Assembly (NCBI GenBank): GCA_024653875.1
Contig: JANLHE010000413.1
Location: forward strand, 1-10,032
Length of the DNA stretch: 10,032 nucleotides
From: Acidobacteriota bacterium
Lineage (GTDB): Bacteria; Acidobacteriota; Vicinamibacteria; Vicinamibacterales; SCN-69-37
Direction: 5' to 3'
How positions within the stretch are numbered: position 1 is the first letter of the stretch; every line of letters starts with the position of its first letter. Shown piece by piece: positions 1-6,416 of the stretch. The translations under genes and the position numbers were made by a program. The notes below the pieces were generated by a model. It saw only the letters and a program-made list of their open reading frames with translations. It was not told the DNA's origin and did not search any database.

Positions 1-835
1 TCGTGATGACCGCCTTGTGCGAGAGGAACGCCTCGAGCGTGATGTACCCGAAGTCTTCGTCATAGGGGGGAAACACCACGGCCAGCGCGCCGGCATACAG
101 CGACAACACGGTCTCGTCGTCCACCGCGCCGAGGAAGTCCACGCGATCGGCCACGCCGAGCGAGGCCGCCAGCGCGGCGAAGGCCTCCCCCTGGGTGCCC
201 GTGCCGGCCACCTTCAGCCGGAGCGCGCCCGGCGCGTGGGCCAGCCCGCGAATCGCGAGGTCCACCCGCTTGACGGCTTCCAGGCGCCCCACCGACAGCA
301 CGTAGTTGCCATACGGGCCCGCCGACAGGCGGCTGGCCAGACGCGGCGGATGGTACAGCGCCTCCACCGCGACGCCGTTGAACCGCCTGGCCCGGTCGGC
401 GGTGTTCTGCGCATTGGCAAACAGCCGCCGGCACTCGCCCAGCATCTGGGTGTCGAGCGCGATGATCTTGTCGCGCAGCGCGACATCCGGCTCCGTGTGG
501 GCGAAGTCGCTGAACGGGGTGCCCGGCAGCTCGTAGGCCGCGCGGTGCTGGTGAATGAGCCACGCCACTTTCTGCGGATGGCGCACGAAGTAGGTGGGGA
601 ACTTGGTCGCGATGACCAGGTCGATGGGCCGGCCGTTGCTTTCGGACAGGTCCAGCAGCCGCCAGGCTGCCGCATGGGCCAGGATTTCCTCCTTCGGATA
701 CCACTTGAAGGGGACGCTCACCAGTTCCGTGTCGTAACCGTGCAGCCGCAGCTGGGCCACCAGCTCCCGCACGTGGAATTCGGCGCCCCCGTGGACAAAC
801 GGCACCTGCGCTTCACACACCAGCACCGTCTTCAT
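1..835 (-). CDS. GT4-family glycosyltransferase, 3' end cut by window edge
   Basis: The minus strand reads open from an ATG at 835 to the window edge, giving 278 codons that begin MKTVLVCEAQVPFVHGGAEF. The product resembles a GT-B fold, GT4-family retaining glycosyltransferase, which moves a sugar from a nucleotide-sugar donor to an acceptor, usually at the cytoplasmic membrane face. Seen: an N-terminal Rossmann strand followed by a glycine-containing HGGAE loop (residues 15-19); the donor-domain motif SVGRLEAVKRVD (181-192) with the Arg and Lys expected at the donor phosphates; and an E-x7-E motif (E260 to E268, EDFGYITLE) typical of GT4. About 80-110 C-terminal residues should lie outside the window. 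No strong Shine-Dalgarno sequence precedes the ATG. The gene diverges from the dcw operon and has no evident functional link to it. Donor, acceptor and pathway cannot be told from the sequence; surface polysaccharide or glycolipid synthesis is a guess. Confidence 0.85.
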   Translation of the reverse strand, partial: MKTVLVCEAQVPFVHGGAEFHVRELVAQLRLHGYDTELVSVPFKWYPKEEILAHAAAWRLLDLSESNGRPIDLVIATKFPTYFVRHPQKVAWLIHQHRAAYELPGTPFSDFAHTEPDVALRDKIIALDTQMLGECRRLFANAQNTADRARRFNGVAVEALYHPPRLASRLSAGPYGNYVLSVGRLEAVKRVDLAIRGLAHAPGALRLKVAGTGTQGEAFAALAASLGVADRVDFLGAVDDETVLSLYAGALAVVFPPYDEDFGYITLEAFLSHKAVIT

Positions 836-917
836 GCGGCGATCCAGGGCTCGGAGGGCTGTAGGGGGGCGCTGGCCATGCGGGACCGCCGATCGTAACA
901 CGCGCCGAGGCGGCGAA

Positions 918-937
918 AATTAGACGTAAGTCTAATT
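918..937. promoter_or_regulatory. 8+8 bp palindrome, candidate operator
   Basis: A perfect inverted repeat has arms AATTAGAC (918-925) and GTCTAATT (930-937) around a GTAA spacer. It is a local AT-rich island in very GC-rich DNA, 17 bp upstream of the -35 box of the mraZ promoter and 82 bp upstream of the divergent glycosyltransferase ATG. No T-tract follows and the arms are AT-rich, so a terminator is unlikely. The size and symmetry suit a dimeric repressor or activator. I cannot name the regulator. It could act on either or both divergent genes. Confidence 0.5.
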
Positions 938-954
938 CCTGCCACACTTTGCGA

Positions 955-983
955 TTGACAGCCCCCCGGGGTACTCCTACTAT
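955..983 (+). promoter_or_regulatory. Sigma-70-type promoter of the dcw operon
   Basis: A consensus -35 TTGACA (955-960) is separated by exactly 17 bp from a near-consensus -10 TACTAT (978-983). Transcription would begin near 990-991, leaving a leader of about 30 nt before the mraZ GTG at 1020. It is the only clear promoter I see in the window, and it stands directly ahead of eight closely packed same-strand genes, so it is probably their main promoter (Pmra type). Confidence 0.8.
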
Positions 984-988
984 CGCAG

Positions 989-1012
989 TGGACTTAATTG
1001 GAGCAGAGTGGA
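989..1012 (+). promoter_or_regulatory. Three TGGA direct repeats, probable MraZ operator
   Basis: TGGA occurs at 989-992, 999-1002 and 1009-1012, an exact 10-bp period in the sequence GTGGA-N5-TTGGA-N5-GTGGA. MraZ proteins are known to bind upstream of their own genes at direct repeats of about 5 bp separated by 5 bp (TGGGN in Escherichia coli, AAAGTG-type in mycoplasmas). Here the array begins at the predicted transcription start and its last copy forms part of the mraZ Shine-Dalgarno sequence (GGAG, 1010-1013). Binding could therefore block RNA polymerase clearance. The repeats are seen directly; the MraZ assignment is inference from spacing and position. Confidence 0.7.
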
Positions 1013-1019
1013 GTAGGCC

Positions 1020-1460
1020 GTGCTTCGGGGAAATTATTCCGCCAAGATCGACGACAAAGGGCGGCTGAAAATCCCGAACGCCTTCCGGGCGCTCGTGGAG
1101 GATCAGCACGGCGCCGGACTGTACCTTACCAGCCTCACCGGTGAGTCCGTGCGCATCTACCCGATGCCCGTCTGGCTTGGCGTGGAAGAGCGCCTGCGCC
1201 GTATGCCAAGTACGCATCCGGCCCGCCTCAAGTTTCTCGACCGCGTGAACTACTTCGGACAGCTCAGCGAGTTTGACAGCCAGGGACGCGTGTCCCTGCC
1301 GCCCCGCCTGCGCGAGAGCGCCGGCATGGCGGGTGATGTCGACGTGTTGGGCCAGGTGGATTACCTCGAGGTGTGGAACCACGAGCGCCTGCTGGCGAAG
1401 TTCGACCGCGAACCGTTTACGGACGACGACGCGAAGGCGCTGGCGGAGTTCGGGATCTGA
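1020..1460 (+). CDS. mraZ: MraZ, DNA-binding regulator of the dcw cluster
   Basis: This 146-residue protein has the usual MraZ length and the two tandem SpoVT-AbrB-like half-domains. The first carries DDKGRLKIP (residues 11-19) and the second DSQGRVSLPPRLR (86-98); each has the D-x3-R signature (D11/R15 and D86/R90). The N terminus LRGNYSAKID is typical of the family. MraZ forms ring-shaped oligomers that bind the promoter of its own operon and, in studied species, regulate dcw transcription. The GTG start lies six bases after GGAG (1010-1013), and no ATG competes. The gene heads the operon, behind a strong promoter and a three-repeat candidate operator, which suggests autoregulation. Its TGA stop (1458-1460) overlaps the probable start of rsmH. 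Confidence 0.97.
   Translation: MLRGNYSAKIDDKGRLKIPNAFRALVEDQHGAGLYLTSLTGESVRIYPMPVWLGVEERLRRMPSTHPARLKFLDRVNYFGQLSEFDSQGRVSLPPRLRESAGMAGDVDVLGQVDYLEVWNHERLLAKFDREPFTDDDAKALAEFGI
1445..1459 (+). promoter_or_regulatory. Ribosome binding site and CTG start of rsmH
   Basis: GGAG (1445-1448) lies eight bases before CTG (1457-1459) in the rsmH frame, and that CTG overlaps the mraZ stop as CTGA. No ATG, GTG or TTG occurs in this frame between the GTG at 1373 and the conserved HAPVLL segment of RsmH. The arrangement mirrors the ATGA and GTGA couplings elsewhere in the operon, so CTG is the best-supported initiator despite being rare. Confidence 0.55.
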
Positions 1461-2347
1461 CGAACACGCACGCGCCGGTGCTGCTGGCCGAAGCGGTGGA
1501 GTTTCTGTCACCCACGCCCGAGGGGTGCTACGTGGACTGCACGCTGGGGCTGGGGGGACACACGGCGGCGTTGCTCGAGGCGGGCGCGGGGCACGTCATC
1601 GGCATCGACCGGGATCAGGACGCGCTGGCGATCGCGCGCGAGCGGCTGGCGGGATTCGGCGATCGCGTCACCTACGTGCACGCGGACTATCGCGAGGTGG
1701 TCCGGGTCGTGCGCGAGACGGGGCGCGCCGCGGTGGACGGGGTGCTGGCGGATTTCGGCGTGTCGTCGATGCAGTTGGACGCGCCCGAGCGGGGGTTCAG
1801 TTTTCGGCAGGACGGTCCGTTGGATATGCGCATGAACCGCGCGGCCGGACCCTCGCTGGCGGAGTTGCTCGCGACGGTGGATGAAACCACGCTCGCGAAC
1901 GTGATTTACGAGTTCGGCGAGGAGCGCAAGTCGCGGCGGGTGGCGCGGGCGATCGTGGAGGCCAGGGACAGTGGCGCGCTGACAGGCACCGCGGCGCTGG
2001 CGTCCGTGGTGCGGCGGGCCGCCGGGGGCGGCACGTGGCAGCGGCTGGATCCGGCGACGCGCACGTTTCAGGCGCTGCGGATCTGGACCAATGCCGAGCT
2101 GGACGGGATAGACGCGTTTCTGGAAGCGGCCGTGAGGCTGGTGGCGCCGGGCGGACGAGTGGTGGTGATCGCGTTTCACTCGCTGGAAGACCGCGTGGTG
2201 AAGCACACCTTCCGCCGTCTGGGCGCCGACGAGCCGGGCACGGTGCGGGTGGTCACGCGGCGGCCGGTGGTGCCGTCCGGCGAGGAAGCGGAACGCAACC
2301 CCCGGGCGCGCAGCGCCCGGCTACGGGTGGTGGAGAGGGTCGCATGA
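1457..2347 (+). CDS. rsmH: RsmH, 16S rRNA (cytosine-1402-N4)-methyltransferase
   Basis: RsmH (MraW) uses S-adenosylmethionine to methylate N4 of C1402 in 16S rRNA, in the ribosomal P site. Family marks, counted from the CTG: HAPVLL (5-10), the SAM-binding loop DCTLGLGGHT (27-36), GIDRDQDAL (49-57), then further along DGVLADFGVSSMQLD, RGFSF, DGPLDMRM, FQALRIWTN, the FHSLEDRVVK block and the C-terminal NPRARSARLRV. From CTG the protein is 296 residues, slightly below the usual 300-315. The only conventional in-frame start nearby is GTG at 1373, which would add 28 arginine-rich residues, overlap mraZ by 88 bp and lack a well-placed Shine-Dalgarno sequence; automated annotation may nevertheless choose it. 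The stop overlaps the ftsL ATG (ATGA). Identity is certain; the start is not. Confidence 0.95.
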   Translation: MTNTHAPVLLAEAVEFLSPTPEGCYVDCTLGLGGHTAALLEAGAGHVIGIDRDQDALAIARERLAGFGDRVTYVHADYREVVRVVRETGRAAVDGVLADFGVSSMQLDAPERGFSFRQDGPLDMRMNRAAGPSLAELLATVDETTLANVIYEFGEERKSRRVARAIVEARDSGALTGTAALASVVRRAAGGGTWQRLDPATRTFQALRIWTNAELDGIDAFLEAAVRLVAPGGRVVVIAFHSLEDRVVKHTFRRLGADEPGTVRVVTRRPVVPSGEEAERNPRARSARLRVVERVA

Positions 2348-2733
2348 ACATCGATGTCGAGTACGCCATCAAGAAGGACGTCAGGAACAACCCGGTCGTG
2401 CGCGGGGTGGATGTGCATCAGCGGCGCCAGTTCCTGCGCGGCCTCGGCATTGGCGCGGCGGTGGTGGGCATGCTGCTGTTTTCGGGCTGGCAGCACTACC
2501 TGCTGATCGATCACAGCTACAAGGTGCAGCAGATGCTGGGCGAACGGGCGGTGGAGGAAGGCCGCAATCGCCGGCTGCGTCTCGAAGTGGAGATGCTCCG
2601 CGCGCCTGGTCTGCTGGAACGGCGCGCGATGAAGGAACTCGGCATGGTCTATCCGGCGGCGGATCAGGCGCTGGTGATCGAGCGGGTCAGATCGGCGGCC
2701 GCCCCCAAGGCGGTCGTCGCGCACGCGCGCTAG
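2344..2733 (+). CDS. ftsL: FtsL-like divisome membrane protein
   Basis: A 129-residue bitopic protein with a basic cytoplasmic tail (1-30, including EYAIKKDVRNNPVVR), one membrane segment (about 33-52) and a periplasmic stretch rich in charged residues and leucine (about 57-98, with LRLEVEMLR) that should form a coiled coil. The tail after it contains ELGMVYP and ALVIERV, resembling the end of FtsL/DivIC proteins. FtsL pairs with FtsB and FtsQ to activate FtsWI at the septum. Sequence identity in this family is low, so the call rests mainly on topology, size and the fixed place between rsmH and ftsI. The ATG at 2344 follows GGAGAG (2332-2337) by six bases and overlaps the rsmH stop. An FtsB/DivIC identity is possible but less likely in this position. 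Confidence 0.8.
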   Translation: MNIDVEYAIKKDVRNNPVVRGVDVHQRRQFLRGLGIGAAVVGMLLFSGWQHYLLIDHSYKVQQMLGERAVEEGRNRRLRLEVEMLRAPGLLERRAMKELGMVYPAADQALVIERVRSAAAPKAVVAHAR

Positions 2734-2775
2734 CGCGGATCACGGGGCAGGCACGGGCGACGGGCAGGGGGGCGT

Positions 2776-4875
2776 ATGGCACGGGAACGGGAACAGGATC
2801 AGCGCTGGCCGGAACTGTCGCGCGCCGCGCTCGATCCGCTGCACACGGACGACCGGCCCGACACGGTGTTTGAATCCACCTGGCGCCGGGCGTATCGCCG
2901 CCGCCTGCTGATGGTCGGCGTGGTGCTGGCGACGTGGACGGCCGGCATCCAGGCGCGCCTGGTGTACCTGCAGGTGGTCCGGCACCCGGCCTATCTCGCC
3001 AAGGCGAACAACCAGCAGATGGACGCCGAAACGCTGATGCCCAAGCGGGGCGAGGTGCTCGACCGCAACGGCGACGTGCTGGCGTACTCGGTGGACGCGG
3101 ACAACGTGGTGGCCAGCCCCCGTCTGGTCAAGGACCCGGCCGCGACGGCCCTGGCGCTGTGCCGCGTGTTCACCGATTGCACCAGGAAGGAACTGGGCGA
3201 CATCACCGCGCAGTTGAGCCGGACCAATCACTACGTCTACGTGCGCCGCGCCGTCTCGCCGGGGATGGCCCGCCGGGTCCTCGAGCTGGAGCTGCCGGGC
3301 GTGCGTCTGGACACCGACACCAAGCGCTACTACCCGAAGAAGGAACTCGCCTCGCACATCCTGGGTTTTGTCGGCCGCGACAACAACGGGCTCGGCGGCG
3401 TCGAACAGGCGTTTGACAAGGAGATTCGCGGGAAGGAAGGCCGCGTGCTCCGGCTGACCGACGCCCAGCACCGATCGGTGAACAGCCGCATCGAACTGGC
3501 GCCCACGATGGGCGCGACGCTGGAACTGACGATCGATCAGATGATTCAGCACATCGCGGAACGCGAGTTGCTCGCCGCGATTCACCTGCACCGCGCCACC
3601 GCGGGCACCGTCATCGTGATGGACCCCGCCACGGGCGATATCCTGGCGCTGGCCAACTATCCGTTCTTCAACCCGAACACCCCGCTTGAGGTGGAGCCGG
3701 ACCTCCGCCGGAACCGCGCGACGCAGACCATCTACGAGCCGGGTTCGACGTTCAAGCTGGTGACCGCCGCGGCCGCGATCGAGGAGGGCGTCTTCGTGCC
3801 TTCGGATCTGATCGACACGTCGCCGGGCGTGATTCGCGTCGGAAAGAACCGCACGGTGGAAGACGAGCACCGGTACGGCATCCTGAGTTTCGAAGACGTG
3901 ATCGTGAAGTCCAGCAACGTGGGCGCGATCAAGGCGGGCTGGAAGATCGGCGCCGAGCGCCTGAACCGCTACGTGCACCGCTTCGGCTTCGGCGAGCGCA
4001 TCGGCACGGACTTCCGCGGCGTCAGCCCCGGCATCGTGTGGGCGCCGGAGAAACTCGATGACAGCGCGCTGGCGTCGGTGTCGATGGGCTACCAGATCGG
4101 CGTCACGCCGCTGCAGATGGTGACGGCGACGGCGGCCGTGGCCAACGGCGGCACGCTCATGCAGCCCCGGATCGTGGGCGCCGTGATTCGCGACGGCCGG
4201 CGGCAGGTCATCGAGCCCGTGGCCGTGCGCACCGTCATCAGTCCCTCGACGGCGGCGGCGCTGACGACGATCATGGAGCAGGTGGTGGAGCGCGGCACGG
4301 CCAAGCGCGCGCAGATCGAGGGCTATCAGGTGGCCGGCAAAACGGGCACCGCCCAGATGATCATCAACGGCCGGTATTCCGACTCGGATCACACGGGCTC
4401 GTTCGTCGGGTTCGTGCCGGCGCGGCGCCCGAGGCTGGCCATTCTCGCGGTCATCGAACAGCCGAAGGCCGGCGGGTACTTCGGCGGCGTCGTCGCCGCG
4501 CCGGTCTTTCAGAAGGTCGCGCAGGCCGCGATGCAGTACCTGGGCGTGCCGCGGTCGGTGAATCCGGTGGCGCCCGTGATCGTTTCCTCGGACGCCACGT
4601 TGCTGGCGCGACCGGGCGCCAGCGCGCCCGCGATGCAGGCGGTGTCGTACTCCTCCGACGGCCAGGTGCTGATGCCGGACGTGACCGGGCTTGGCGCGCG
4701 CGCCGCGACGCGCCTGTTGACCCTGGCCGGCCTGTCCGTGCGCGTGAGCGGCACCGGCGTGGTGGTCTCCCAGTTCCCGGCCGCCGGCACTCCCGTGGAG
4801 ACGGGCGATGCGGGCGTGTTGCGGCTGGATCGGGCGCGGCCGGCGCCCGCGCCGGTCACCGGAGGCGGTCAATGA
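2776..4875 (+). CDS. ftsI: FtsI, septal class B penicillin-binding protein with C-terminal PASTA domain
   Basis: This 699-residue D,D-transpeptidase cross-links peptidoglycan at the division site with FtsW. Domains in order: a charged cytoplasmic tail (1-43), one membrane anchor (about 44-64), the pedestal/dimerisation region with PKRGEVLDRNGDVLA (89-103), and a transpeptidase domain (about 275-590). Its active-site motifs are complete: nucleophile S324 in STFK (324-327), SSN (379-381) and KTGT (522-525). After a flexible linker, residues about 630-685 (MPDVTGL, then AGLSVRV, then SQFPAAGTPV) match one PASTA domain, and the protein ends in an Ala/Pro/Gly-rich tail. The ATG follows a purine-rich stretch (2766-2772). 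The 42-nt gap from ftsL is the only real gap in the operon. The stop overlaps murE as ATGA, and the last codons also encode the murE Shine-Dalgarno GGAGG. Confidence 0.97.
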   Translation: MAREREQDQRWPELSRAALDPLHTDDRPDTVFESTWRRAYRRRLLMVGVVLATWTAGIQARLVYLQVVRHPAYLAKANNQQMDAETLMPKRGEVLDRNGDVLAYSVDADNVVASPRLVKDPAATALALCRVFTDCTRKELGDITAQLSRTNHYVYVRRAVSPGMARRVLELELPGVRLDTDTKRYYPKKELASHILGFVGRDNNGLGGVEQAFDKEIRGKEGRVLRLTDAQHRSVNSRIELAPTMGATLELTIDQMIQHIAERELLAAIHLHRATAGTVIVMDPATGDILALANYPFFNPNTPLEVEPDLRRNRATQTIYEPGSTFKLVTAAAAIEEGVFVPSDLIDTSPGVIRVGKNRTVEDEHRYGILSFEDVIVKSSNVGAIKAGWKIGAERLNRYVHRFGFGERIGTDFRGVSPGIVWAPEKLDDSALASVSMGYQIGVTPLQMVTATAAVANGGTLMQPRIVGAVIRDGRRQVIEPVAVRTVISPSTAAALTTIMEQVVERGTAKRAQIEGYQVAGKTGTAQMIINGRYSDSDHTGSFVGFVPARRPRLAILAVIEQPKAGGYFGGVVAAPVFQKVAQAAMQYLGVPRSVNPVAPVIVSSDATLLARPGASAPAMQAVSYSSDGQVLMPDVTGLGARAATRLLTLAGLSVRVSGTGVVVSQFPAAGTPVETGDAGVLRLDRARPAPAPVTGGGQ

Positions 4876-6416
4876 ACGTGGCCGCGTTGTTCGCGGCCGC
4901 GCACACCGTGCAGTCCGATGCGGGCACAGTGGTCGCGCGCGCCGGTCAGGGCGACGTCCGTGTCACCGCCATTACCCATGACTCCCGCGCCGTGACCCCC
5001 GGCGCCATCTTCGTCGCCGTGCCGGGGCAGCGCGCCGACGGCGCGGCGTTTGCCGCGCAGGCCATCGCCAACGGCGCCGTGGCCGTCGTCGCGCAGTCGC
5101 CCGCGCCGGCCGACGCCGCGCGCACCGCCGCGATTCCGTGGGTGCGCACCACGGACGCGCGCCTCTCGCTGGCCGAACTCGCCGCGATCCTCTACGAACA
5201 TCCCAGCGAGCAGCTCGTGGTCGTCGGCGTCACCGGCACCAACGGCAAGACGACGACCACGTACCTGCTGGCGTCGGTGCTGGACGCCGCCGGGCTGCCC
5301 TGCGGCCGGCTCGGCACCGTCAGCGTCCGCACCGGCCCTGTGCCCGGCAACGAAACCGACGCCGCGCACACCACGCCCGAGTCCAACGAAGTGCAGCGCC
5401 TGCTGCGCGAAATGGTCACGCGCGGCTGCAAGGCGTGCGCGATGGAGGTCTCGTCGCACGCGCTGGTGCTGCAGCGGGTGGCCTCGCTGCGGTTCTCCGC
5501 CGCCATCTTCACGAACCTCACGCGCGACCATCTCGACTTTCACGGCGACATGGCCTCGTACTTCGAGGCCAAGCGCCGGTTGTTCGACATGCTGCCCGCG
5601 GGCGCGCCGGCCGCGATCAACATCGATGACCCCCGTGGCGTTGAACTGGCGGGCCGCGTCTCGCGCGCGATCACGTACGGCGTGAATCGCGCGGCCGACG
5701 TGCGTCCGGAGTCCGTGCAGGCGTCGCTTGACGGCCTGGCCTTCGACGTGGTGACGCCGCGCGGCCGCCTGGCCGTGCGCTCGCCGCTGGTGGGCTGGCC
5801 CAACGTCTCCAACATCCTCGGCGTCGTCGCCTGTGCCGTGGCGCTTGAGGTTCCCGACGCGGCGATCGAACAGGGACTGGCGCAGCTGGACGGCGTGCCC
5901 GGCCGGTTCCAGGTGGTGTCGGGTTCCACCGATGACGTGCGGGTGGTCGTGGACTACGCGCACACCGACGACGCGCTGAAGAACCTGCTTGAGACGGCGC
6001 GTCCCCTCACGCACGGCCGCCTCATCACGGTGTTCGGCTGCGGCGGCGACCGCGATCGATCGAAGCGGCCCCTGATGGGCGCGGTGGCGGCGCGGCTGAG
6101 CGACCTGGTGGTGCTCACCTCCGACAACCCGCGCTCGGAGGAACCCGGGCGCATCATCGACGAGATCAAGCGCGGCATCGTGCAGCCGGACGACCCGGGC
6201 GCGCCGAAGCGCGCGGGCACGGCGCTGCTGGTGCACCTGGATCGCCGGATCGCGATCGAGCAGGCGATTCGCGCCTCGCGCGCCGGCGACGTCGTGCTCA
6301 TCGCGGGCAAGGGCCACGAGAAGTATCAGGTGATCGGCGATCGCACCCTGCCGTTTGACGACGTCGAGGTCGCCAAGGCGGCCCTTTCCCAGCGCCGCGC
6401 GGCGCCACGCGTGTGA
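4872..6416 (+). CDS. murE: MurE, UDP-MurNAc-tripeptide ligase (meso-DAP type)
   Basis: MurE is the cytoplasmic ATP-dependent ligase that adds the third stem residue to UDP-MurNAc-L-Ala-D-Glu. The 514-residue protein shows all three Mur-ligase domains: an N-terminal UDP-binding domain with HDSRAVTPGAIFVAVPG (36-52), an ATPase domain with the P-loop GVTGTNGKTTT (119-129), the Mg-binding E192 in MEVSSHAL, TRDHLDFHG (217-225) and the probably carbamylated K234, and a C-terminal domain. The paired asparagines N311 and N314, R344 and D361 are all present. DNPR (418-421) is the signature for meso-diaminopimelate rather than lysine, and GKGHE (479-483) lies near the end. GGAGG (4861-4865) lies six bases before the ATG, which overlaps the ftsI stop. 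The stop overlaps the murF GTG. Confidence 0.97.
   Translation: MNVAALFAAAHTVQSDAGTVVARAGQGDVRVTAITHDSRAVTPGAIFVAVPGQRADGAAFAAQAIANGAVAVVAQSPAPADAARTAAIPWVRTTDARLSLAELAAILYEHPSEQLVVVGVTGTNGKTTTTYLLASVLDAAGLPCGRLGTVSVRTGPVPGNETDAAHTTPESNEVQRLLREMVTRGCKACAMEVSSHALVLQRVASLRFSAAIFTNLTRDHLDFHGDMASYFEAKRRLFDMLPAGAPAAINIDDPRGVELAGRVSRAITYGVNRAADVRPESVQASLDGLAFDVVTPRGRLAVRSPLVGWPNVSNILGVVACAVALEVPDAAIEQGLAQLDGVPGRFQVVSGSTDDVRVVVDYAHTDDALKNLLETARPLTHGRLITVFGCGGDRDRSKRPLMGAVAARLSDLVVLTSDNPRSEEPGRIIDEIKRGIVQPDDPGAPKRAGTALLVHLDRRIAIEQAIRASRAGDVVLIAGKGHEKYQVIGDRTLPFDDVEVAKAALSQRRAAPRV

Noticed and set aside
17..898. Plus-strand open frame of 293 codons
   Set aside because: It is the antisense shadow of the glycosyltransferase, whose minus-strand translation shows clear GT4 motifs; the plus-strand product is low-complexity and unrecognisable.
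892..921. Possible promoter for the glycosyltransferase (minus-strand TACGAT at 897-892)
   Set aside because: The -10-like hexamer has only a poor -35 match at suitable spacing and no ribosome binding site supports it; too weak to list as a feature.
2302..2320. Strong GC hairpin (8-bp arms, 3-nt loop) near the end of rsmH, about 24 bp before ftsL
   Set aside because: It encodes the conserved RsmH C-terminal NPRARSAR segment and has no T-tract, so protein constraint plus high GC explains it; a modest effect on ftsL translation cannot be excluded.
2035..2343. Upstream extension of the ftsL frame to a GTG at 2035
   Set aside because: The extra 103 codons lie entirely within rsmH and are Gly/Arg-rich shadow sequence; the ATG at 2344 has a good ribosome binding site and an ATGA junction.
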